NCBI RefSeq assembly: GCF_963422355.1
Contig: NC_085106.1
Location: 5,024,005 to 5,088,004, forward strand
DNA length: 64,000 nt
Origin: Corticium candelabrum
Taxonomy: Eukaryota > Porifera > Homoscleromorpha > Homosclerophorida > Plakinidae
Reading direction: 5' to 3'
In this document: one piece after another, positions 16,141-26,761 of the stretch
Layout: every line of letters starts with the position of its first letter
Position numbering within the stretch: position 1 is the stretch's first letter
Notes under the pieces: generated by a model
Database searches by the model: none
Seen by the model: only the letters and a program-made list of their open reading frames with translations
Told to the model about the DNA's origin: nothing
Program-made: the position numbers and the translations under genes

Positions 16141-19100
16141 CTGTGTTCTTGTATTTTATGTGGATATAATTCTAAATCGGGGCAACATTCTAAATCAAGT
16201 GCTTCTTATTTAAAACATGCGTGGTAGCATTGTCTAAACGTGCCATTATCTGAGCGTGCAAACACGCATGCAGTTCATTGTCTTTAGCTTTTGTGACATT
16301 AGAAAGGTTGTCACGGTTTTTATGATTTATTCCTTTGTGAAAATTATGACATGTCAAGACTGGAGCAACATGCACACAGGTTGACTGATAGGAAACGTAA
16401 CATGCATATACTCTACTACTAAGTAGGAAGCTACTAGCAGTAACTATAAGGTTTAGCTTTTTATGAACACTAACAATAGTAACATGAGTGCTTATAAATA
16501 CACATTGATCATAAATGGTCAAGTTGATGGTAGTGCTAAGAATTGTACTAGACTTCACACAGACTTCTACAAATGTGTATTTATCTACAAACTCATACAC
16601 TCCCACTAATCTATTGCTGTTGTATTTTATGACCTTAGTGCTTTTCTTTGTAGATATGGCAATCAGATTGTCTGTTGCATTGTGTAAACCTTTCTGACTC
16701 AAAGAAACATGGCATTGTATTTGATGATGGTATATATGGATGCAGTGTATCCTTATTGCGGTGTGAGGTGTACATAATAGTGATAGCATTAATTGTTGCT
16801 GTTGTTATAGCAATGTTTGGTTCTCTGGAATGGTCATCATCTGAAGATCGAATTCTGTTTATTGCAGAACGCTATCGACCAAAAGCTGCCTCGTATTTTG
16901 ACAAAAGTATATTTGAATGATGTGCCACCTTTTAATAAGAGTGTGTTCCATATTTTTTATGTTTGGTTTGAACGCAGATGACAAATCATCGGAAAGCAGC
17001 AGCTATGTTAGGGTATGGTAATAACTAACTAATATCAAACGCAAAAGTACTCTTGCTTGTTATTACCTAGTTTATGAATAGCATATTATTATTATTATTA
17101 TTATTTTATATTATATATCTGCATCGCACACATAAACAGGGTGCAAATTAAACATAAAATAAAGCCAAAAAGGTCAAAAAGGAAGACAACATATGCCTAC
17201 AACAAAAGAAGGAACACACTATCTCAGTCAACAGAAAAGAGTCTCTAAGTGTAGTGCTACTGAAGCATGAAGGTTGCATTAACCATGCACATGCCAGATG
17301 ACCTGCTGCAGCTCTGGAGGGTGAGACAGAAGCCTCAAGTCAGTCTTAATCGTCGTGTATATGGAATGTTTTGAGTAATTTGCAATACCATAAAGTGACT
17401 GAAATGTCCTGTAATCAGAATAAAGGAAGATCTCATTGAACTGTCTAGGAGAAATGACATGTAAGAAACGACAGGGTTTGCAGATTATAGAAGCGATCAA
17501 CAAATGTGACAAAGGAAGAAAACCTGTTGCTACTAGTATTGTGTCGACATGAGATTGCTGAGGAACATTGCAGATTCTTCTTAGAGTGTCATTCCAAACA
17601 ACGCGCAAACGATTCAGTTCATGATCATTGCATGACCATAACTGAGGACCTTAAAAATAGCAGAATGTGCGTGAAGCAAGCGACACAGCACTGATGGTGA
17701 TGCTCCTTTAAAAACAGAATGAAATGAACTGAAGGAGGAAAACAACCTTTTGAGTTCATTGTCAATTGACGCCGAATGTTTCAAATTGAAATGAAAGACG
17801 TGACCAAAGTGACTTTGTCTTGCTTTAGTTTTTAGATTTTTGCAAGACGTTTAAATTATTATGATTGAGATGGATTGTCATTCACATGGTTCTCATGCTA
17901 ATAGTTGTGTATAAAAACTCTAAACAAGAAGAATATACTGCAGCAAGTATCAAATTTAACTGCTATCATATCTGTTTGTATTTAAGGATTCTACTTTTGT
18001 TGTGTAACTATATTTTAATTATTTCGTTTCATCTAATGCTAACTTGTGAGAGCAACATTAGTTTCACAGGCTTTCAAAGGTAGCTAGAATGTTACCAAGG
18101 CATGAATGTGTGTTTTGCTGGCATCTTGTAGAGTCAGTTTTTTATGTTTGCTGTTTGTGTTCAATTAGGGAGCCGAGCATTTGTTCTTTGAGGAGTGGGG
18201 AGAACTACTCACAAAACATCATTGTCCTGTGCCAGTCATATTTAGCCTTGAAACTAAGGACTGTCAAGCAGTAGATTGTGATTTATCAGTTGGACAGGTA
18301 TGGTTTCTTCATCAAAGATATTCATTGATTTTTCATTACGTTTGTTAATTAATTTAAGGCATTATGGGGACCACACGACGATTCCCTTATATTTATTGGA
18401 TGGGACAATGAGCCAAGGCGTTTAGGATTGATATTTTGTAGTAACAGAAAGTAAGAAAATTGATTTAATTCGAAAGGGAGTTGATTTTGTAATTTGTTGT
18501 TTAGGTCTGCAGTGTATTTGTATAACCTTCAAGATTTGAAATTGGGTAAATTTTGTTGTTTGAGTTTGTCACTTTGACTTATAACATGCTGCTTGGACAT
18601 CAGAGGAACTGAGTGGTGCAGATTTGTCGGTCACATCTCCTCGACTTAATTCTGATAAAACGAAACTGGTGTGAGGAGTGTGTAATGTGTAAGAGAGTGT
18701 TTGGTTGTGACTGTTAGTGATTCAGGTTTATTTGGGAAATATAGTGGGAGGTCCTCATAAGAGCTGCATGCGATTGATGATGGTGAGTCAGAATTCAGTT
18801 TATCTCAACACAGTTGTATTTGTGTACTGGACTTAGTATAGCTTATCTGATTGAGTAGGCTATATTGCAGTGTTTGTTTGTTTGTTTGAGTTGGTTTTTG
18901 TCAAGTACAGCACTGAATATATGTGTAGTTTCAAAATGAGATTTGTGTTATGCTGCCAAAGGAGCGTACATGTGTGGTTGTTTGTGTCAGTATACAACTT
19001 TGCTTTTATTAATAGCTGATTGATTAAGTATCAGTCAGATATGTTGACTCGGAGAAAGAGAGGAACTGTTATTTCATATGCAGTGTACATGTTATTTGTG

Positions 19101-22100
19101 TGCTTTGTGTTTAGCAACTATCCAACTCAGTTTATGCACTTTATTCAGAAATTAACTCATTTTTTATGATTAAAGTTGTAGTGTCTTATTGTATTACCCG
19201 AGTCTTGGATATGGCTAAGGATACAGTAGTTCTCTGGCAATCGACTATATGACTATATTTATACTCGATTAGCACACCATATGACCATATTTATAGTCGA
19301 TTAGCGCAGATGCAAATGAAGCTATTCTGACCAATAGACGAGACGTGGTGTCATCATAAGGCTCTACCTCTCTTTGTTTGGTAGCTGCTAACGAGAATTC
19401 GGCCATTAGGTCGTCTATCCTGTTTAGTCCTTTGCTCTAGATAAGGGTTTAGCACTTACAAACAACGCCTAATTCAGTGGCGTAGGGAGATGTTCATGAA
19501 GGGGGGAGGGGGCTGTATCATGGATGTCATCATGAGTAAGCAAAAAGACTTACCTCTCTTACCGGACCATATACAGATTTGCAAACGTCACTGGCACACA
19601 AAAATATTGCAATTCCTATACTGGGCGAGAGGGCTTCAGTCCCCCTCCAGCCCCAACTTCCTACGCCAGTATTAAATCTACATTTGTAACATGTATGTTT
19701 TCCCACCAACAACCAGGCGTCCAGTGAACCCTAAGTATGTATGATTGTGCACTGTTGCTCCACCACATAAGGTGAAGATTGCCCAGCATCGTAGCCTTGC
19801 CTCAGATGCAGTGTGGATTGCAGCCCCGGATGCACTAGTGGTGATGGCAGCACATCCAGGGCTGCAATCCACACTGCATCTGGGGCAAGGCTACTAGCGT
19901 CGAGGCTACCTGACTTGTAACATTTGGCTTGTTCCACAGTGTTTCTGCATAGATAGTGGTTCTGCAGTCTGACAGCTTGAATTTTTGGTGTGCATGGCTA
20001 ATCAATAGTGTCGTCTTCAACAGAAATTTGGTGCTCCACAGGAATTCGCGAAGGGGAACGTGCATTGTCCATGACAGCATATCTGTTTGTCGGACGAAGT
20101 GACTGACCTATAAGTACGCAAGTGTGGACGTTGTTTACACGCCTGCATTGGAAACCTTAGCTGAGACCAGTGTGTTTGGCTAAATACCTCAGTACGTAAA
20201 ACATTACTGCGTGACAAGATATGATTATACATACACCGGTCGAGGCTTTAGCACTGTGTAGTACTTCTCTGTTCATTAGTGTTGTATTTAGTAGACCAAC
20301 ATGTTTGTGTACTTGTTTTCTTTTGTTTGTACATTAATTCAGGGGCGGCAGAAGCTTCTTTGGATTGGAGGGGCAAAAAGTGTAACAGATTGTTGCCATT
20401 TTGATTTTAACTGAGTATTTTTGGGTTGCCATTGATTAATCTGTGACAGAAGTAGCCAGAGCAGCATGCACACAAATGACCATGACAGTGTGTTTCAAGC
20501 GAGTCAACTGCAACACCATCCACTATTATTTCTACTTGCAAGAATAAAGTTGCAAAGTATTTTCTTCGATCGTCATCCAGGATTGAAGGGGCAATGCTCT
20601 CCAATCCCAATATTGGAGGGTCAGGCAGCCCTACTTCTCCCCGGTTCCGCCGCCCCTGTAATTGTAACTGATGTAGTATCTTTCTCACAATGTACAAGTA
20701 TGTGTTATAGCTTGATCTTGGAACTCGTGAAACTGTCACTCTAGTAGACATTGTCAATTCTCCTGGTGGTTTGTTCTTGCTTTATAGACATCCTCACTGT
20801 CTGTTAATGATCTTGTATGTATATTGTGTTCATGTAGAGGGTGGCTTTCCTGGCTTATATGTCGATGCTTTACCGTCTCGTTGTTGGTCATCAGATGATT
20901 CTAAGATTATCTTTAGTAGCATTTGGCAGTCAAAACAGGTACTTGAATGATTTCAACTAAGCTCAAGTGTTTGTTTATTGTTTTGTGTGTCAGGAAATTT
21001 TATGTGTTGATATTTCATCAGCTTCTGTGTTCAAGATTTCACCTGGTATAGTTAATGTATTAAAATGCTATATGTAAAAAATGTTACCAATGTGTTGTAT
21101 TTGTACATTGTAAACAACATTGCTGCATGCTGTGGCATGAAGCTAGTTGTTCTATGAATGGATTCTGTATTTATGCCTTCATTACCTGAGGAGGGCATCA
21201 TTAATATTGCTGTAGATGGACAAATTGGAATGCAAGGCATGTTCTCATTGTTATCCCTGGTGTTAATTAGCGTGTCAGATGTGACAATTCCACAATGTAT
21301 CCATCCCCTTCTCATGCCCTTTATGTCAATTAGCAGGTGCATGCCAGTATGTGTGCAGAAGCTGTTTCATAACCTAAACTAGCAGCAGAGGGTTTAGCAC
21401 TTTACTGCTTCTTTATTTCAACTGTAAAACTTGGAATTTGCCAACAATTGCATTTTATCGTGTTTGGTATTTGGGATACAGAGAACTCATTGTTATGCTA
21501 GATGTATGGAGGGCTTTATGTAAGTATATATTAATATATTTATTTTTGGCTGAGACATTTTGCTTTTGTGTTAAAATTATTGTTATGGATGATGCTAGTC
21601 TATAATTCAAATATTAAGTCAAGGTTATGACGAAGTCAGTTACTTTTTGCTGTATTCTGTGATCAATACATGTGTTATATGATTCTTGGACAGTTGAATG
21701 TTGTTCTTTTTTGACTAATATTTGTAGATTACAGATTAATTGATTGTTTGATGTACAACTTGTTTGAAAACTATTGTGTTAGATGGGGTGGCTGGCTGCT
21801 GGTCTGTGTTGGATGTGTTTGATGACTTGGTAACATGCTCATTTGCAAGTCCCAGCTCTCCATCAAGACTGGTAGGTGAATAGACAGGTGGATTCCATGG
21901 ATGAAATTTGTATAAGTATTTCAATTGCGAGGAAGTGTGAGCTAGTGCTCGTGCATATTGTGTTTAATTAAGGACATGTTGTTGTCACAAAGTGTTTAAG
22001 AGAGATAATACTGTGAAAGTGACAGGCAGACAGTTTCACTATTTATATGTAGCCTTGCAAGTTGCAATGTTGTATTATAGCAGCAATTATCAGAGTAATG

Positions 22101-22243
22101 CAGTCAAAGACACTTTGGAAAGTAACTCAATTGATTTTTTGCTAATTACAGTAGTGAGAGTTATTGTGCAGCCTACTCTTGGCTGTTGGACTTCGTATGT
22201 TTTTAATTCATAAATGTTCATAGTGAGAAAGTACATATGTATT

Positions 22244-22277
<34 letters not shown>

Positions 22278-24396
22278 ATCAAACATGATTCCTGTTGTAC
22301 AACAATGTACTATGATACTAGGAACACCAATTGGAGAAGGGTCTTTCGTTAAAAAGTCTTGCTACCAGTTTGCAGATTCTGGAAGTGCTTTTTGTGAGCA
22401 ACTTCCGGACCTTACCCACAAGCTGCAATGTTGTTGAGACACTGTCACGTTCCAAGGCTGAATAACCTGGGCAGTTCCACCCCGGTTGCTTCAACCGGCT
22501 TGTGAAGTTTATGATTTCTTGACAAAATCAAGTTTCCAATACAATATTGGAAGTGTAGCAGTTTCAAATTTGAAATGGTATCAAGCTACCTTACCAATCC
22601 GATGTGGAGGTTTTGGACCATCATCATCAGCCAGAATTTCTCCCTTAGCCTTTGTCTCTAGCTGGGCACACTCTCTTTATGCTCTCCCAGAGTGTTTTCA
22701 TGATCTTGGAGAATCAGTAAACAACCTGGTTTTGCATTCTGTTTCTATGGGATCTATAGCCCAAGATCTTCATGAAGCTGTGCCAGAGGGGCAGTCTATG
22801 TCAGACTTTATCAATAACAATGTAAAATTGCAACAAAGGCTTACTCAGCAACATCTCAACACTGATGTTGACTACCCGGTGAACAACAGCTCAACACTGA
22901 TGTTGACTACCTGATGAACAACAACTCAAACACGATCGGAGACAGCTTGTCTATTATTCACTGTCAGGTAGAGGAGCTGGAGCTTGGGCGTCAGCAATTC
23001 TGTCCTCATCACATGTTGCACTTTTACCACATGATTTTACGATGTGGTGGGGATGTGACTTTTCTGCAATGAGCAGTTGTTATGATTGTGGTAAGGAACT
23101 GGACAACCAAGGATACCATCTAATCACTTGTAAGACTGGGGGTGGTCCAGCTAGTGCACACGCACAACTCAATTGTGTCTGCATGATCTAACTGCCTGTC
23201 TCAACTCAACTTGCTGCACAAACTAGAGCCATAATACAGGTATGTCAACAGTGGCAAGAGGTCGGACATCCTTGTTTTTGACCCAGATTCAGGTGCACAT
23301 TTAATTAGATGTGTTGTTGGCTCATTCACGGTGTTTGGACTCATTGAAGGCAGCCTCCAGAAACGAAGGGGTAACAGCAATAAAATGGGTGGAGAAGAAA
23401 GTGGCCAAGTATAATTCTGAGCTGCTGCCAAAAGGGCTCTGCCCATTGGCCATTCCTCTCATTTTCAAATGTTTTGGCTATTGGGGAGAACAAGCAAGAA
23501 AGTACATCAACAAGCTAGCAAAAGTACAAGGGATGATGTAGGAAAACGAAATGAGATTGAATTCAAGACCATGTGGTGATCAGTCATACCAGTGACACTA
23601 CAATGATGTAATGCGAAAGTCATCTCCGACAAACGTGTTAGCATAGCCAGATTAGATAGTCAAAACATAGTGCAATTTTGAAAGCTTCAAAACCGTAATG
23701 GTCTGGCTGTATTAGTGTTGCTGTGGATGTTTCTCTAGGTGCTCATGATGTAAATGTTTGATTTAAATGGAAACTATGTATTGACAGACAGCCAAGTACG
23801 CAGGCAAGCAGACAGGTAGGTAGGCAGGCAGGCTTACAGACATATTGTCATATTTGAAACTTACTCTACCAGTAACATTTGCTAACTTTATACAAGGTTT
23901 AAACAAAACAATCAGTGAAGAAAATGTTGAATGTCTCTGTCATATAAAGTTGTTAAAATTGCACTTAGACAATGTGACCAACTTTGTTGAAAATCAAGCG
24001 AGCATTGCAAGACAAGAGACAGTTGTTTCCTTCATCTGTCTTGACAATCTGCTTCATTGTTTTTCCCGTTTTCATGTTTTGACTTCTTTGAGATTCTGTT
24101 GAGATATTTTTCAGCCATAAGCCCTAAAGTCAAAGTGCTCAAAGATCAAGGGAATGCATGGTGCATTGGACCTTGACTGAGACTGCTGTTGTTTGTATTT
24201 TGTCAGTTTTCTTTGTTCCATCAACTCGGCTGCATAGCCTGAGTTTGCTGCAGCAGCTTGTCTAGTGTCACAAGAAAGTGCATGAGCCATTGAAATATTC
24301 AAATCTGTCCAGTAGGATCGTATGCTGTTGTGTTTGGGCTGACAGACAGACATATAGATGGGGACACATGCACGCACCCATGCACACGTGCACGCA

Positions 24397-24479
<83 letters not shown>

Positions 24480-24753
24480 GAAAGTTGAGAAATTTTTGCA
24501 TTCGGTGGTATTACTGCCCTTAGATGATTGGACTGCTAGGAGAACCACAAGCTGGATCATCAATACAGATTGAAGGCATGACAACAATTGGTGAGTAACA
24601 TCTACTCTTTGGGTTATTTATGCCAAGCTGTTGTGAAATGCAATGCCATTAGCATCAAGTTATGGAAACTTTGAAAATGATTTATCGTGGGAAATTATTA
24701 AACTAAAGCCATCAGTTGGAGACTCCAGTGAGAATCAAATCAGTCGCGTGTGT

Positions 24754-24845
<92 letters not shown>

Positions 24846-26592
24846 ACCAACTTTTAATAATAACAAAAAAATGTATGTATGTATGAGTGCAGTGCACTCT
24901 TGAAAGTTACAGTAATAGTTTGTTGTGCTTGCTGTGCCTCTAGGAATCTTCTATGAGGCTGTGCTTATTAGACCAGTGCAAACTGACGACGTCAAACCAC
25001 CTCTGATTGTTACTCCTCATGGTAAATTTATTTATGCCATTTTTGCTTTTTTTTGTAGCTGCATCGATAGCATTGTCTAGAAGTGGTAGCTTTGTGTTAA
25101 CACTTCAGTTTAGTTTAAAGGTGTAAGCTTTGCTTAATGTTGGATGCAGTTCTCATGAAACTTGAGCACGTTTTATCCACCTTTTGTTAGTTGTTGTCAG
25201 ATTCTCAATTAACAGCATGAAGAGTTGGGATCTGAGAGTAATGAGGTTGGGCAAGAGTTGAATTTCAATATGGTTGTATGCAGGACTTTGTTGTTGTTAG
25301 AAATAATGTTTTTGTATATTTAATGCATATGTATATAGCATTCTATGCAGACAGCCACCTTCTTATTGTTTGATATCTCATTGCAGGAGGTCCTCATAGT
25401 TGTGCTGTAGCCGACTTCTCGGTTTCTACTACGACTCTTTGTTTGCTAGGATTTGCTGTTCTGTTAGGTTTTGTAATCTTTGTGTGACTTTGTGACTTTG
25501 CGGACTTGCAATTTTTCATGTTACTATAGTTAATTACCGTGGCTCAATTGGGTTTGGTCAAGATAGCATTGATGCCTTGTTAGGCAACATTGGAAAGATA
25601 GATGTGTGTGATGTACAGGTAGGTAAGTTTGTTGCTTACTTTTCAACACCACGTGGTTCATTCTCAATGTAGGATGCAGCTGTGAATGTAATTCAATCTG
25701 GAGTTGTTGATCCGACGAGGATTTTAGTACATGGTGGTTCTCATGGTGGATTTCTGTCATGTCACCTTATAGGACAATTTCCAGTCAGTGAACATGTATT
25801 AATTAATACTCAGCACTATACTATGAGTAATTGCTGGATGTGCAGGAGTTCTACAAAGCTGCTTGTGTGAGAAATCCTGTCACTAATATTGCAGGTTGTG
25901 TAATGCTAGTGTGATTGTGTTTTAGTACTAAGGTTGATTTCCTTATAGCCATGGTTGGAGTCAGTGATATACCTGATTGGTCTGGAAAGATTCATCAATC
26001 AACTGCTTGATTTGAAAGAACTGATGCTGTACTGGCATGTTTCTGTTTTCAGGTGCCATACAGAAGTTGGCCTACTATACAATGTGTGGACAACAGTATC
26101 GACTGCTGATACACTTACAAAAATGATAAATGTATCACCTATTAGATATGCTGACAAGGTGTGTGCTGTGCATGTACTTAAATGTTGACAGCAAATCCAG
26201 TGTGCTTATCCGGCTTTTTTGTGTTAATTAATCAAGTTGTGACACATCATTAACTTTGCTAGCTGTACTATTGAGCTCTTATGCTACCAATAACAAGTCG
26301 TGTGGTTTTTAGGTGAAGACACCCATTCTGTTTCTTGTTGGAGCTCAAGATCTTCGAGTCCCACCTCCTCAATCACATGAGATGCATTATGCTTTGAAGG
26401 CAAGGCATGTACGAACAAAGTAGGGCCAGCAGTTTGATTAGTTAGAATGGTGTTAGATATACTGATTTTGCCAGGATGTTGGTATATGACAAGAGCAGTC
26501 ATCCGCTAATGGAAGTTGATGTAGAAGCTGATGCCTTTGTCAATATGGTTCTATGGTTCTATGATCACCTGTCTTCAGTAAAGAAAATTTAG
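1700..26592 (+). CDS. APEH: Acylaminoacyl-peptidase (acyl-peptide hydrolase), 26 exons
   Basis: Cytosolic serine peptidase of the prolyl oligopeptidase family (S9C) that releases N-acylated amino acids from blocked peptides. Exons: 1700-1729, 1789-2063, 12442-12538, 16654-16729, 16811-16906, 16978-17012, 18169-18297, 18359-18450, 18505-18545, 18604-18668, 18726-18782, 20711-20765, 20838-20938, 20994-21045, 21783-21871, 24524-24590, 24653-24727, 24944-25021, 25387-25467, 25530-25618, 25673-25783, 25846-25894, 25949-25979, 26053-26158, 26313-26419, 26475-26592. They sum to 2202 nt, in frame, giving 733 aa; human APEH is 732. Family landmarks: WAQRDL near the N-terminus, a beta-propeller, then an alpha/beta hydrolase domain. 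The nucleophile is Ser583 in GGSHGG, with Asp672 in GAQDLRVP and His704 in KSSHPL; the spacing matches the human triad. All introns are GT-AG. The first exon ([10 protein letters not shown]) is the least certain part. No lesion was seen, so the gene looks functional. Confidence 0.93.
2170..3962 (+). mobile_element. 5'-truncated LINE (Jockey/CR1/L2-like RT), decayed
   Basis: Fragment of a non-LTR retrotransposon in APEH intron 2. Reverse-transcriptase motifs are visible: [10 protein letters not shown] (about 2320-2350) followed by [10 protein letters not shown], then the palm/thumb stretch [17 protein letters not shown] (about 2655-2710). The C-terminal segment [13 protein letters not shown]...LWNSLP lies at 3652-3715, beyond a nested insertion at 2966-3462. 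The 3' end at about 3940-3960 is an ATTC-repeat tail. Stops and frameshifts make it inactive, and the YxDD region is lost between fragments. Confidence 0.8.
2966..3462. mobile_element. Tc1/mariner-type MITE nested in the LINE
   Basis: 497 bp element with roughly 25 bp imperfect terminal inverted repeats starting TACCGTATT and ending AATACGGTA, implying a TA target duplication. Inside are repeated copies of ATAACGCCCAT in both orientations. It splits the LINE reading frame: RT C-terminal coding resumes directly after 3462 ([18 protein letters not shown]). It therefore inserted after the LINE. No transposase is encoded. Confidence 0.75.
4706..6426. mobile_element. Long inverted-repeat (foldback) element, about 1.7 kb
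   Basis: Two arms of roughly 700-790 bases (about 4706-5490 and 5635-6426) are inverted copies of each other around a loop of about 140 bases. Examples: TTTGGTCAGCAGATTT (left) against TTTGGTCAGCAAATTT (right arm, other strand), and the AATAATATATATGATGATCA block near 5150 and, inverted, near 5975. The outer parts of both arms are runs of T-rich polypurine/polypyrimidine. No transposase is recognised, so this is a non-autonomous DNA element. I see no clear target duplication. Lies within APEH intron 2. Confidence 0.7.
6430..6830. other. Intronic spacer, nothing recognised
   Basis: AT-rich APEH intron sequence between the foldback element and the next retroelement. It has repeated AAGATTTCATT(C)AATTA-type words near 6660-6730 but no coding region. 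Confidence 0.4.
6830..9295 (-). mobile_element. Decayed APE-type LINE (RTE-like), endonuclease plus RT
   Basis: Minus-strand retrotransposon remnant in APEH intron 2. Reading from 9295 downward: an endonuclease with [12 protein letters not shown] (about 9030) and CWTDHQMV (about 8730, the catalytic-type DH); a linker; then RT motifs including [33 protein letters not shown] (about 7780) and [13 protein letters not shown] (about 7630), then GLRQGC (about 7450). After about 7380 the C-terminal part continues, with [16 protein letters not shown] near 7060. Several frameshifts and stops show it is dead. The motif wording matches RTE-type elements; exact clade assignment is inference. Confidence 0.85.
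9585..9664. repeat. (AC)n microsatellite
   Basis: About 40 uninterrupted AC units within APEH intron 2. Confidence 0.97.
10390..10749 (-). other. Unrecognised 119-codon open frame
   Basis: An open frame on the minus strand inside APEH intron 2, starting [10 protein letters not shown] and ending [13 protein letters not shown] recognise no domain, signal peptide or membrane segment, and there is no flanking splice or promoter evidence. It may be chance or part of an unrecognised repeat. The rest of 9665-11040 shows nothing else. Confidence 0.15.
11040..12130 (-). mobile_element. Second decayed RTE-like LINE fragment
   Basis: Minus-strand remnant. From high to low coordinate: [20 protein letters not shown] (about 11870-11830), [11 protein letters not shown] (about 11780), then the distal part [14 protein letters not shown] (about 11130-11095). 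It resembles the 6830-9295 element in wording but differs in sequence, so it is a separate older insertion or subfamily. Multiple frameshifts. Confidence 0.7.
12173..12340. repeat. (AC)n microsatellite with ACGC variants
   Basis: A compound AC tract with a central ACGCAC-rich block (about 12230-12310), ending about 100 bases before APEH exon 3 (12442). Confidence 0.95.
12540..13840. other. APEH intron 3, no feature recognised
   Basis: No coding region is recognised. A segment around 13523-13610 (CATAACCTAAA...TTTAGCACTTTAGTGCTTCTTT) is repeated, diverged, at about 21365-21415 in another APEH intron, so it is a dispersed repeat. Confidence 0.35.
13841..13900. repeat. Two tandem copies of a 30-bp unit
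   Basis: The unit TAGTACTGTACACCCAATGG plus 10 further bases occurs at 13841-13870 and again at 13871-13900 with one difference. Confidence 0.9.
13925..14560. repeat. Repeat with multiple inverted GGATTTGG / CCAAATCC words
   Basis: Words such as AGCAGATTTGGT, GAGCGGATTTGGTT, TTTAGTCCCCCTA (about 14048) and, inverted, AGGGGGACTAAATCCGCG (about 14443) and CACCAAATCTGCTGCTG (about 14537) recur in both orientations at the two ends. This suggests a small non-autonomous DNA element with complex subterminal repeats. No clean terminal inverted repeat or target duplication was defined. Confidence 0.4.
15350..15665 (-). mobile_element. LINE 3'-end coding fragment
   Basis: Minus-strand C-terminal tail of a non-LTR retrotransposon ORF2. 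It contains [20 protein letters not shown], then [16 protein letters not shown], a pattern typical of the last roughly 60 residues of many LINE polymerases. No RT core remains. Confidence 0.7.
15961..16139. repeat. (AC)n microsatellite, interrupted
   Basis: AC tract of about 175 bases with ACGC and AACAC interruptions, APEH intron 3. Confidence 0.96.
17086..17710 (-). mobile_element. LINE fragment with (AAT)n tail
   Basis: Minus-strand coding remnant with [17 protein letters not shown]...[19 protein letters not shown] (about 17620-17500), resembling the post-RT C-terminal region of CR1/L2-type elements. Its 3' end abuts an (ATT)n tract at 17086-17106, i.e. an (AAT)n tail in element orientation. 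Lies in APEH intron 6. Confidence 0.6.
19475..19670. mobile_element. hAT-like MITE (CAGTGGCGTAGG ends)
   Basis: 196 bp element beginning CAGTGGCGTAGG and ending CCTACGCCAGT. Its left 70 bases (GATGTTCATGAA...GATGTCATCATGAGTAAGCAAAA) and right 70 bases are homologous to the two ends of the larger element at 49448-51740. No coding capacity. Lies in APEH intron 11. Confidence 0.7.
19791..19894. repeat. Near-perfect hairpin, 42-bp arms
   Basis: Arms 19791-19832 and 19853-19894 are inverted copies with only two mismatches, beginning GTAGCCTTGCC and ending GGCAAGGCTAC, with a 20-base loop. Lies in APEH intron 11 between two MITEs. It may be a small foldback element or a structured RNA precursor. 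The opposite-strand frames across it are not genes. Confidence 0.85.
20340..20658. mobile_element. MITE with CAGGGGCGG ends
   Basis: 319 bp element with CAGGGGCGG...CCGCCCCTG terminal inverted repeats and TAATT directly repeated on both sides. No transposase. It ends 52 bases before APEH exon 12 (20711). Confidence 0.6.
22244..22276. repeat. (GACA)n tract upstream of retroelement copy
   Basis: GACA repeat directly preceded by GTACATATGTATT, the typical 3' terminus of the RLE retrotransposon family described at 34370-37523, and directly followed by the body of another copy. Confidence 0.85.
22277..23782 (+). mobile_element. RLE-type non-LTR retrotransposon, 5'-truncated 1.5 kb copy
   Basis: The longest copy of the GACA-associated family here, in APEH intron 15. 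In order: a post-RT region with [17 protein letters not shown] (about 22575-22630); [20 protein letters not shown] (about 22975); a zinc knuckle C-x2-C-x8-H-x3-C (CYDCGKE...GYHLITC, about 23078-23130); then the nuclease motif KRSDILVFD (about 23255-23280) and the distal KKVAKY...[18 protein letters not shown]. This order (RT, CCHC, PD-(D/E)xK-like restriction endonuclease) is that of R2/R4/NeSL/HERO-type elements. Stops and frameshifts, plus a 35-bp tandem duplication near 22854-22925, make it inactive. It ends ACTATGTATT then GACAGACAG. Confidence 0.8.
23783..24375 (-). mobile_element. RLE retrotransposon copy, opposite orientation
   Basis: Minus-strand remnant of the same family: [19 protein letters not shown] (about 24305-24250), [11 protein letters not shown], then [11 protein letters not shown] (about 24150-24120) and, after a frameshift, [11 protein letters not shown] and [12 protein letters not shown]. 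It is flanked on both sides by short GACA/GGCA-type tracts on the plus strand (23783-23840 and 24341-24351). The RT, zinc knuckle and first nuclease motif are missing. Confidence 0.7.
24400..24473. repeat. (AC)n microsatellite
   Basis: AC tract ending about 50 bases before APEH exon 16. Confidence 0.97.
24748..24844. repeat. (GT)n/(GTAT)n microsatellite beside a splice donor
   Basis: GT tract starting 21 bases after the end of APEH exon 17 (24727; donor GTGAGA), so it lies at the start of intron 17. A GTAT extension follows at about 24829. Confidence 0.95.
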
Positions 26593-26761
26593 TGACACCT
26601 CATGTAGTTGTGATATTCTTTTTTGCATTTTAATGTCAAGAGTAATCTTGGTATCATACAGTTAAGCATCACTCTGGCATATCGAATATAGATATCTATA
26701 TGTTCTCATCAAATTATTGTAACAATGGCAAACAATAGAGAAATTACGCGACTCCTTATAG

